A DNA stretch of 17,229 nt from DASSBG01 sp035703755 (GTDB taxonomy: Bacteria; Pseudomonadota; Gammaproteobacteria; Xanthomonadales; Rhodanobacteraceae): positions 1-17,229 of the forward strand of contig DASSXP010000210.1 in assembly GCA_035703755.1 (NCBI GenBank), written 5' to 3'. Shown here piece by piece: positions 5,900 to 11,743 of this stretch. How positions within the stretch are numbered: position 1 is the stretch's first letter; each line of letters begins with the position of its first letter. Made by a program: the position numbers and the translations under genes. Under the pieces are notes generated by a model. That model searched no databases and was not told the DNA's origin. It saw only the letters and a program-made list of their open reading frames with translations.

Positions 5900-8011
5900 T
5901 CAGTGACCCGGGTTCCCGCGTGGCATGAAGCCGCCGACCGGTCGCCCGCGCGGCGTGGCGCGGCTGTCCTTGTCGTTGTCGCGTGTCACCGGCGCCGGCA
6001 TGGATTGCGGAGCCGACGCGCGCGGTTCCGGGCGCGGAGCCGGGGCGTAGCGACGCGGCTCCGGGTTGCGTGGTGCCGACATGGGTTGCGAGCGCGGCAC
6101 CGAAACCGGTTCGAACTGTTGCGGTGCGGGCTTGAAACGCCGTGGTGCCGGTTGTTCCTGGCGCGGTGTCGCCACGGGCGCGGAATACGGCCGTGTCGGC
6201 GTGTACACGCTGTGGGTGGGTGCCGAGCGCAGTGGCTCGGCGTGGCGCGGGGTTGCGCGCTCTGGCGCCCGATAGACCGGTTGCGCGCGCGGCGCCGTGA
6301 TCGGCGCCCGCGACACCGGTGCCTGAACCGGCGCCCGCTCGACAGTCATGTCACGCGGCGCGCGCGGCAGCGGCTGCTGACGGGGCGCATTGGCCGGGGT
6401 GTAGACACTGCGGTTGTCCGGCGCGCGCATGACGCCGCCACGCTGGGCCGGGCCACTGCGCGGCACGGTATCGACCCGCGAGACCGGTATCGGCGCCCGC
6501 TCGGTGACGCCGCGACTCGGCAGCACGGGGTTGCGTGCGACCGCGCCACGGGGCGGCGACCGCTCCACGACGGCTGGATCGCGCGCGACCACGCCGCCGC
6601 GGCGCGCCGGTGCGCGCGAGACCACGTTGCGCGAGAACGCGTCGACCGCACCCCGTGGCGGGGTGCCGCGCGGCACCGCGGCGTAGCTGGCGGCCACTGG
6701 CTTGGCCATCGGGCTCAGCCGCAAGGCGGCACTTTGCAGCGCGGCCTCGCTCATCCGCTCGTTGGCGCGTTGCACCGGGCGGGCGTGGGTGAACACCTCG
6801 TGCGGTACCCGGGTCACCGCGCGCGGCGTGTAGCGGTAGGCGTAGTCGTGGCGGTCATGGCGCCAGCGGTCATGGCGGTAGTCGTCGTACAGGCCATGGA
6901 CGTGCTGACGGTTGAAAAAGCGCCCGCCCGACAGGTTGATGCTGACGAAGTAGTTCTGGCTGACGTGGTACGGCGGCAGGTAAAGATCGCGTGGGCCCAA
7001 CGGGAACCAGCTGACCGGTCCGCCCATCGAGATGCCGACGTTGCCGACGAAGGCCACCAATGCCGGCGCGTACACCGCGGCGCGCAGGCGCGGGCCGGGG
7101 ATCCAGCCCCAGTGCTGGTTGATCAGCGCCCAGCGGCCGTAGTGGAAGGGCGCGAAACCCCACGGGGCATCGTCGACCCAGGTCCAGCCCCAGGGCGCGA
7201 TCCAGGCCCAGTGGCCATAGCGATAAGGTGCCCAGTCGACTGCGACCTGGGTCGGGTACCAGACCGGGCCGTAGTCGGTGCTCGTCTGCCAGCGGCCGTA
7301 ATCGTCGAGGTCGCTGTAGCCGATCATGTTGTCGGCCACGTACTGGGCCGAATCCGAGCGGTTGAAATCGGCATCAAGGTCGGCGCAGAAGCGGTCGAAG
7401 TCATTGCCGTAGGGCAGGTCGCGGCGTGACACGCGGTCGAGATCGGCGCTGTCGAAGCGATAGGAATAGCCCGAGCGAAGCTCGCGGCGGCTGTTGTTGG
7501 CGCCCCAGACGGTGCCCGCGCCCCGGAAAAGCGTCACCATCGCGCCGCTGCCATCGGGGTCGATGTCGATGCGATAGCTGCCTTCCTCGCTTGGCACGAA
7601 CGCCAGCGTCGGGGTATCGACTTCGTAGCCCTGGTTCTGCCGCAGCCGGCGCACGGCGAGGTTCAAGGTGCCTTGCGACAACACCACGCGCACGCTTTGA
7701 TCGTCGAGTGCGGCGAAGTCGAACGCGCTGTTGCGGTCGATGCGCAGCGAGGCGTTGCCGAGGTCGAGCGCGGCGCGGCCGTCTTCGCCGCTCCACAGCC
7801 GATCACCGGTCACCAGCGGCCGGTTGCGATCGGCCACGCTCCAGTTGTCGGAGCCGGCGGGAGCGATGGAAAGCTCCCCGGCGACGTAGGACAGCCGCGC
7901 CACCCGATCCGGTGGATCGTTGCTGTAGCTCGATTGCGCCGCGGCGCTGATCGAGGCGGCTGCGAGCAGCGCCGCGAAAACGGAAATCAGGGTTTGACGG
8001 TTGCGAAACAT
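5900..8011 (-). CDS. Exported FecR / DUF6600 domain protein with long basic Pro/Ala-rich tail
   Basis: 703-residue exported protein of unknown function. Residues 1-25 form a signal peptide (FRNRQTLIS, a hydrophobic core, then ISAAAQSS). Residues about 35-185 resemble a FecR-type beta-sandwich: VARLSYVAGELSIAP, LVTGDRLWSGEDGRAALDLG and a GTLNLAVRR block. Residues 235-345 carry the aromatic DUF6600 pattern, with repeated YG.W and PWGW/PWGF units (YRYGHWAWIAPWGWTWVDD, HYGRWALINQHWGWIPG). From about residue 395 to the end the chain is low complexity, rich in Pro, Ala, Arg and Ser, with recurring RAP/PRG/SAP steps (VVSRAPARRGGVVARDP), probably disordered and cationic. The start at 8011 has GGGGA 6 nt upstream; the longer frame overlaps the tRNA promoter side and lacks a signal peptide at its start. 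Surface, peptidoglycan or polyanion binding is only a guess. Confidence 0.85.
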   Translation of the reverse strand: MFRNRQTLISVFAALLAAASISAAAQSSYSNDPPDRVARLSYVAGELSIAPAGSDNWSVADRNRPLVTGDRLWSGEDGRAALDLGNASLRIDRNSAFDFAALDDQSVRVVLSQGTLNLAVRRLRQNQGYEVDTPTLAFVPSEEGSYRIDIDPDGSGAMVTLFRGAGTVWGANNSRRELRSGYSYRFDSADLDRVSRRDLPYGNDFDRFCADLDADFNRSDSAQYVADNMIGYSDLDDYGRWQTSTDYGPVWYPTQVAVDWAPYRYGHWAWIAPWGWTWVDDAPWGFAPFHYGRWALINQHWGWIPGPRLRAAVYAPALVAFVGNVGISMGGPVSWFPLGPRDLYLPPYHVSQNYFVSINLSGGRFFNRQHVHGLYDDYRHDRWRHDRHDYAYRYTPRAVTRVPHEVFTHARPVQRANERMSEAALQSAALRLSPMAKPVAASYAAVPRGTPPRGAVDAFSRNVVSRAPARRGGVVARDPAVVERSPPRGAVARNPVLPSRGVTERAPIPVSRVDTVPRSGPAQRGGVMRAPDNRSVYTPANAPRQQPLPRAPRDMTVERAPVQAPVSRAPITAPRAQPVYRAPERATPRHAEPLRSAPTHSVYTPTRPYSAPVATPRQEQPAPRRFKPAPQQFEPVSVPRSQPMSAPRNPEPRRYAPAPRPEPRASAPQSMPAPVTRDNDKDSRATPRGRPVGGFMPRGNPGH

Positions 8012-8164
8012 GGCAGGTCCCCGAAGCCCGTGCGCGGAAAATCCAGCTGTACCGACGGCGCACGGCGCCGGCACGGGGTCCATTGCAACGCATGACAGCT
8101 TAATGCGCGCCTTCCGCCAAACGAGGCTGGCGGCGACGGTGTCAACCGCTGCGCCACTGACACG

Positions 8165-8194
8165 TTGCCCTTTGCCCGTCGCCCTCGCTACCAT
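8165..8194 (+). promoter_or_regulatory. Promoter of tRNA-Gly (and probably rimK)
   Basis: TTGCCC at 8165-8170 (4/6 match to -35), an 18-bp spacer and TACCAT at 8189-8194 (4/6 match to -10) place the start near 8201-8203, about 15 nt before the mature tRNA 5' end. The GC-rich stretch after the -10 is of the type seen at stringently controlled stable-RNA promoters. Confidence 0.45.
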
Positions 8195-8216
8195 GGCGGC
8201 TCGCGCAGTATCGCGG

Positions 8217-8290
8217 GCGGGTGTAGCTCAATGGTAGAGCTGTTGCTTCCCAAGCAACTGACGAGGGTTCGATTCCCTTCACCCGCTCCA
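8217..8290 (+). tRNA. tRNA-Gly (anticodon CCC), CCA encoded
   Basis: Full cloverleaf can be folded by eye. The acceptor stem is GCGGGTG (8217-8223) with CACCCGC (8280-8286). The D-arm is GCTC/GAGC. The anticodon stem is GTTGC (8242-8246) with GCAAC (8254-8258) around the loop TTCCCAA, giving anticodon CCC (8249-8251), which reads GGG. The T-arm has loop TTCGATT. Discriminator T at 8287 is the usual one for bacterial tRNA-Gly, and CCA is encoded at 8288-8290. rimK begins 20 nt downstream on the same strand. Confidence 0.97.
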
Positions 8291-8310
8291 CTTCTGTCTG
8301 GTTGAATCCC

Positions 8311-9216
8311 ATGAAACTGGCGATCCTGTCGCGCAATAGCCGCCTGTATTCCACCCGGCGCCTGGTCGAGGCCGGCCGCGCGCGTGGCCACGTGATGCGG
8401 GTGCTCGATCCCTTGCGTTGTTACATGCGGATCGCCCAGGGCGCCTTCGCGCTGCACTATCGCGGTCGGGCGCTGAGCGGCATTGACGCGGTGATTCCGC
8501 GCATTGGCGCCTCGGTGACGTTCTATGGCACGGCGGTACTGCGGCAGTTCGAGATGATGGGCGCCTACACGCCCAATCCGTCCGCGGCGGTGCAATGCGC
8601 GCGCGACAAGCTGCGCAGCTTGCAGCGCCTGGCGCGCGAGGGCTTGGCGATGCCGGTGACGGCGTTCGGTGACAACCCGGACGATACCGCCGATCTGCTG
8701 GCCATGATCGGCGAGCCGCCGCACGTCATCAAGCTGAACGAAGGCGCGCAGGGGCAGGGCGTGGTGCTGGCCGAGAAGCGCTCGGCTTCGCAGAGCGTGG
8801 TCGAGGCCTTGCGCGGCTTGTACGCGGATTTTCTGGTGCAGGAGTTCATTGCCGAGGCGGGCGGGCATGATCTGCGCTGTCTGGTGGTGGGCAAGAAAGT
8901 GGTGGCGGCGATGGAGCGCTCGGCGACGCCCGGCGACTTCCGCGCCAATCTGCATCGCGGTGGCAGTGGTGCCACCGTGCAGCTGACCGCCGAAGAACGC
9001 CGCATGGCGCTGCGCGCCGCGGCCACGCTGGGGCTGGGCGTGGCCGGAGTGGACTTGCTGCGCTCCGCGCGCGGACCGTTGCTGCTGGAGGTGAATGCCT
9101 CGCCGGGGCTGGAAGGCATCGAGACCATCAGCGGGGTGGATGTGGCTGGCGCCATCATCGAACTGATCGAGGCGGGCGTGGGGCGTGCCGGGCCACGGCG
9201 CGGGAGCCGGCGCTAG
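8311..9216 (+). CDS. rimK: RimK: ribosomal protein S6--L-glutamate ligase
   Basis: 301-residue ATP-grasp ligase that adds glutamate residues to the C terminus of ribosomal protein S6 (and, in E. coli, makes poly-glutamate). It matches RimK along its whole length: N-terminal MKLAILSRNSRLYSTRRLVE, the pre-ATP-grasp segment IDAVIPRIGASVTFYG at 58-73, the ATP-binding region VIKLNEGAQGQGVVL at 139-153, QEFIAEAGGHDLRCLVVG at 177-194, and the metal-binding EVNASPGLEGIE at 260-271. Length is as expected. The ATG at 8311 gives the standard N terminus; a TTG three codons earlier is also in frame. No good ribosome-binding site is visible in the 20 nt between tRNA-Gly and the start, so the mRNA released by tRNA 3' processing would have a very short leader. 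Confidence 0.96.
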   Translation: MKLAILSRNSRLYSTRRLVEAGRARGHVMRVLDPLRCYMRIAQGAFALHYRGRALSGIDAVIPRIGASVTFYGTAVLRQFEMMGAYTPNPSAAVQCARDKLRSLQRLAREGLAMPVTAFGDNPDDTADLLAMIGEPPHVIKLNEGAQGQGVVLAEKRSASQSVVEALRGLYADFLVQEFIAEAGGHDLRCLVVGKKVVAAMERSATPGDFRANLHRGGSGATVQLTAEERRMALRAAATLGLGVAGVDLLRSARGPLLLEVNASPGLEGIETISGVDVAGAIIELIEAGVGRAGPRRGSRR

Positions 9217-9255
9217 CCTGACGCCACCCAACAGCAAAAAGATCAATGATTTGGG

Positions 9256-9353
9256 CGGTACCTGTCTGCGCCGAGCTCACGCGCGCACTGCCTTGAAAGA
9301 CAACCAGTCTGTCGGCGTCAGCGCACCCGCGATCTCGACGCAGACAGGTACCG
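9256..9353. repeat. 23-bp near-perfect inverted repeat enclosing 52 bp
   Basis: The left arm (9256-9278) begins CGGTACCTGTCTGCG and the right arm (9331-9353) ends CGCAGACAGGTACCG. The outer 15 bp are perfect and 21 of 23 positions match overall. The 52-bp interior has no coding capacity but contains short dyads such as GACA/TGTC. No target-site duplication is obvious. It could be a small non-autonomous mobile element, a REP-like unit, or a long RNA stem after rimK. Confidence 0.8.
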
Positions 9354-9374
9354 TGGCGTTTGTGCCACTTTGTC

Positions 9375-9396
9375 AGCGTTGCCTTAACGTTTTTTT
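9375..9396 (+). terminator. Weak U-tailed hairpin, possible rimK terminator
   Basis: AGCGTT (9375-9380) pairs with AACGTT (9386-9391; one G-U pair) around the loop GCCTT, inside a run of seven T at 9390-9396. The stem is short and AT-containing, but the T-tract is the longest in the region. It is a plausible end for the tRNA-rimK transcript, and no stronger one lies between 9217 and here. Confidence 0.4.
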
Positions 9397-9410
9397 CAAG
9401 CCCGCAGGCC

Positions 9411-9440
9411 TATAACAGCGCGGCTGTATTCCTGTTGACA
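9411..9440 (+). promoter_or_regulatory. Promoter-like boxes before the putative leader or small RNA
   Basis: TATAAC at 9411-9416 is a 5/6 match to a -10 box, without a good -35. TTGACA at 9435-9440 is a perfect -35 match, but 17 bp later the -10 position reads TGCTGT, which is poor. Each is only half of a promoter. Either could start a transcript that runs into the terminator at 9504-9550. Confidence 0.3.
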
Positions 9441-9550
9441 CTCCCGGGCGTTCCGCCTGCTGTAGACAGGTTGCGGTTATCGGGGCAGTACCACACTTCT
9501 GAGGCCCGGGTTCGGCGCATTTCCCCAAGACGCCGCCCGGGCTTTTCTTT
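9423..9550 (+). ncRNA. Candidate small RNA or attenuator leader ending in an intrinsic terminator
   Basis: If transcription starts downstream of either promoter-like box, the product is a short RNA that ends at a strong intrinsic terminator about 100 bp before the response-regulator gene. The RNA could fold CCTGTTGACA (9431-9440) against TGTAGACAGG (9461-9470), an 8/10 match. CCCGGGCG at 9443-9450 can pair with CGCCCGGG inside the terminator (9534-9541), which would be an alternative fold. I recognise no known RNA family. Confidence 0.35.
9504..9550 (+). terminator. Strong intrinsic terminator upstream of the two-component operon
   Basis: GCCCGGG (9504-9510) pairs with CCCGGGC (9536-9542). 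After a two-base bulge the stem continues with CGGCG (9513-9517) against CGCCG (9531-9535), for 12 bp of GC-rich stem with a 13-nt loop. TTTTCTTT follows at 9543-9550. This is the most canonical terminator in the window. Genes on both sides read in the same direction, so it separates the rimK side from the regulator side or attenuates a leader. Confidence 0.85.
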
Positions 9551-9653
9551 GTCCGGCGTGTGACTGTCGCCGTGCGTGTCAGTGGCGTTAAGCTTGCCGC
9601 TGGCAATCTTGCTGCGGGCAATCCGCTCGTCGTGTCGCAATGGGAGCAATGGC

Positions 9654-10340
9654 ATGCGTGTGCTGGTGATCGAGGACAACAACGACATCGCGACCAACAT
9701 TGGCGATTATCTGGAAGACCACGGCCACATCGTCGATTTCGCCGCCGATGGCATCACCGGTCTGCACCTTGCGGTGGTGCACGATTTCGACACCATCGTG
9801 CTGGATCTGATGCTGCCCGGCATGGACGGCCTGGAAGTGGCCCGCAAGCTGCGCCAGGAAGCCCACAAGCAAACGCCGATCTTGATGCTGACCGCACGCG
9901 ATTCGCTGGCGCAGAAGCTGACCGGGTTTGACTCCGGTGCCGACGATTACATGACCAAACCTTTCGCGCTGCAAGAATTGGGCGCGCGGCTGGAGGTGCT
10001 GGCGCGGCGCGGCAAAGGGCCGCAAAGCCGGGTGCTGAAGGTGGCCGACCTGACCTACAACCTCGACACCCTGACCGTGACCCGCGCCGGCAAGTCGATC
10101 CAGCTGAACCCGATTGGCCTCAAGCTGCTGCAAGCGCTGATGGAGTCCAGCCCCTCGGTGGTGACGCGGCAGGATCTGGAGCATCGCGTGTGGGGCGAGG
10201 AATTGCCCGATTCGGATTCTCTGCGGGTGCATATCCACGGCCTGCGCGCGCTGATCGACAAGCCCTTCGACAAACCGCTGATCCATACCCGGCACGGCAT
10301 CGGTTACCGCATGGTCGATCCGGATGCCATCCCCACCTGA
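9654..10340 (+). CDS. OmpR-family response regulator
   Basis: 228-residue cytoplasmic response regulator. The receiver domain (residues 1-118) has the acidic pocket E7/D8, phospho-acceptor D51 in IVLDLMLPGMDGLE, T80 in LMLTARD, and K102 in DDYMTKPFAL. The winged-helix output domain (about 125-221) includes LNPIGLKLLQALMESSP, RQDLEHRVWGEELPDSDSLR and the terminal HTRHGIGYRMV. The start at 9654 has GGGAG 7 nt upstream; an in-frame ATG at 9576 would add 26 residues unlike a receiver N terminus. It overlaps the histidine kinase gene by 17 bp, so the pair is translationally coupled. It resembles Xanthomonadales PhoP/RaxR/ColR-like regulators, but I cannot assign which. A terminator and possible leader RNA lie upstream. 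Confidence 0.94.
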   Translation: MRVLVIEDNNDIATNIGDYLEDHGHIVDFAADGITGLHLAVVHDFDTIVLDLMLPGMDGLEVARKLRQEAHKQTPILMLTARDSLAQKLTGFDSGADDYMTKPFALQELGARLEVLARRGKGPQSRVLKVADLTYNLDTLTVTRAGKSIQLNPIGLKLLQALMESSPSVVTRQDLEHRVWGEELPDSDSLRVHIHGLRALIDKPFDKPLIHTRHGIGYRMVDPDAIPT

Positions 10341-11664
10341 GGCGTTGCCTGACGCGGCCCGGGTGACGCGCCGGCGGCCGGGCTACCGGCGGCGGTTGCG
10401 CAGCCGCATCTTCATTTCGATCGCCCTATTTGGGCTGGTGCTGGCGACGGGCTTCGCCGCAGCCACCGTGTACCTGCGCAGCCGGCTGGAATCGCAGCTG
10501 ATCAGCAGCACCCTGAATGACAACATCGAGCGTTACGCCGATTCGTTCTACACGAATCCGCAGTTGCCGGGTGTGCCGCTGGAGAAACTCACCGGCTACG
10601 TGTTCAGCCAGCGGCGGTTTGCCAACGTGCCGTTTGCCTGGCGCGACCTCGACAGCGGCGTGCATGACCTGACCGAACCGGACGGCAAAGGCGGCAAGCT
10701 GGTGTACAAGCTGGCGGTGCGCAAGGACCCGGGTTACTGGTTTTTCCTCAAGTACGACACCACCCAGGAGCAGCTAAGTCAGACCCAGCTGCGCTACGCG
10801 CTGATTGGCGCGGTGGCGGTGTTCGCCTTGCTGTCGCTGTTGATCAGCGCGTGGTTGTCAGCGCGGGTGATCCGGCCGGTGTCGGACCTGGCGCGGCGCT
10901 TGCGCAACCTGCGCGAAATCGGCCGCGCCGAGCCGTTGGCGCCGCACTTTGCCAACGACGAGGTCGGCGAGCTGGCGGTGGCCCTGGACGAATACGCCGA
11001 GCGCCTGACCGCCATGGTGCAAAGCGACCGCGAGTTCAACTCGGACGTCAGCCACGAATTGCGCACGCCGCTGGCGGTGATTGCCAGCACCACCGAATTG
11101 CTGCAAACCTCGCCCGACCTCACCGACAAATTGCGCGAGCGCCTGAAGCGGATCGAGCGCGCGTCGCGGCAGGCAACCGAAATGATCGAGGCGCTGTTGC
11201 TGTTGTCACGGGCCGAGCGTCGCGGGCCGACGTTTGGCGAAACCACCGATGCCGGCAAAGTCGCCGCTGACGTGCTGGACAGTCAGCGGCCGCAACTGGG
11301 CGGGCGCCAGCTCGACTTGCAGTTGCGCCTGGTGCAACCGTTGCAGGTCGATGCGCCAGCCTCGGTGCTGGCGGTGGTGCTTACCAATCTGGTCGGCAAC
11401 GCGGTCAAGTACACCCAGCACGGCGAGGTGGTGGTGCGCGTGCTGGAGGATCGCATCGTGGTCGAGGACACCGGGCCGGGTCTCGCCGAGGATGTCGATT
11501 TGCTGTTTGAGCGTGGCGTGCGCGGCAAGGATGCCGGCGGCAGCGGCGCCGGCCTTGGCCTGGCCATCGTGCGCCGCCTGTGCAGCCTGTACGGTTGGAA
11601 CGTCAGTCTGCGCAACCGCGAGGACCGGCAAGGCAGCGTCGCCGTGCTGCGTTTCGCCAGATAG
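10324..11664 (+). CDS. Membrane sensor histidine kinase
   Basis: 446-residue inner-membrane sensor kinase, partner of the overlapping regulator gene. A basic cytoplasmic N terminus (about 28 residues, TRRRPGYRRRLRSR) precedes TM1 (about 30-50). A periplasmic sensor region of about 108 residues follows (51-158), then TM2 (about 159-179) and a HAMP linker (about 180-233). The HisKA H-box SHELRTPLAV has phospho-acceptor H244. The HATPase has the N box NLVGNAVKYT at 355-364, the G1 box EDTGPG at 381-386 and the G2 box GSGAGLGLAI at 406-415. All catalytic boxes look intact. The periplasmic domain has no metal or PAS signature I recognise, so the stimulus is unknown. The start overlaps the regulator by 17 bp. 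A perfect hairpin follows the stop by 11 bp. Confidence 0.94.
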   Translation: MPSPPEALPDAARVTRRRPGYRRRLRSRIFISIALFGLVLATGFAAATVYLRSRLESQLISSTLNDNIERYADSFYTNPQLPGVPLEKLTGYVFSQRRFANVPFAWRDLDSGVHDLTEPDGKGGKLVYKLAVRKDPGYWFFLKYDTTQEQLSQTQLRYALIGAVAVFALLSLLISAWLSARVIRPVSDLARRLRNLREIGRAEPLAPHFANDEVGELAVALDEYAERLTAMVQSDREFNSDVSHELRTPLAVIASTTELLQTSPDLTDKLRERLKRIERASRQATEMIEALLLLSRAERRGPTFGETTDAGKVAADVLDSQRPQLGGRQLDLQLRLVQPLQVDAPASVLAVVLTNLVGNAVKYTQHGEVVVRVLEDRIVVEDTGPGLAEDVDLLFERGVRGKDAGGSGAGLGLAIVRRLCSLYGWNVSLRNREDRQGSVAVLRFAR

Positions 11665-11675
11665 GGCGGGCCGGT

Positions 11676-11706
11676 GCTGGAGCGCGGGCGTGGCCCGCGC
11701 TCCAGC
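11676..11706. terminator. Perfect 14-bp stem-loop between convergent genes, no U-tract
   Basis: GCTGGAGCGCGGGC at 11676-11689 pairs perfectly with GCCCGCGCTCCAGC at 11693-11706 around a 3-nt loop GTG. It sits 11 bp after the histidine-kinase stop and 37 bp after the stop of the convergent beta-helix gene. No T-run follows on either strand. It probably serves both genes as a bidirectional end or 3' stabiliser. Confidence 0.65.
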
Positions 11707-11743
11707 GTGGCTCGAACGACAGCCGGTCCGATACCTGATGGCC

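Larger units (their letters stand above)
9217..9653 (+). other. 437-bp structured intergenic region between rimK and the two-component operon
   Basis: No plausible coding region fits here. In order it holds a 98-bp inverted-repeat element (9256-9353), a hairpin GTGGC/GCCAC (9353-9368), a U-tailed hairpin (9375-9396), a TATAAC box (9411-9416), a consensus TTGACA (9435-9440), a strong intrinsic terminator (9504-9550), and a GGCAATC direct repeat (9602-9608 and 9617-9623) near the response-regulator start. The features suggest at least one separate short transcript or an attenuated leader. Confidence 0.7.

Noticed and set aside
5828..7429. 533-codon plus-strand frame
   Set aside because: Antisense shadow of the FecR/DUF6600 gene, which has a signal peptide and recognisable domains.
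8012..8194. 61-residue N-terminal extension of the FecR/DUF6600 gene
   Set aside because: The ATG at 8011 has GGGGA 6 nt upstream and begins a proper signal peptide; the extension reaches back into the tRNA promoter.
8188..9246. 352-codon minus-strand frame opposite tRNA-Gly and rimK
   Set aside because: Covers the tRNA and the well-supported rimK gene; no domain seen.
9360..9700. Short frames on both strands in the rimK-regulator gap
   Set aside because: They cross the terminator and the inverted-repeat region, lack ribosome-binding sites, and have no recognisable residue pattern.
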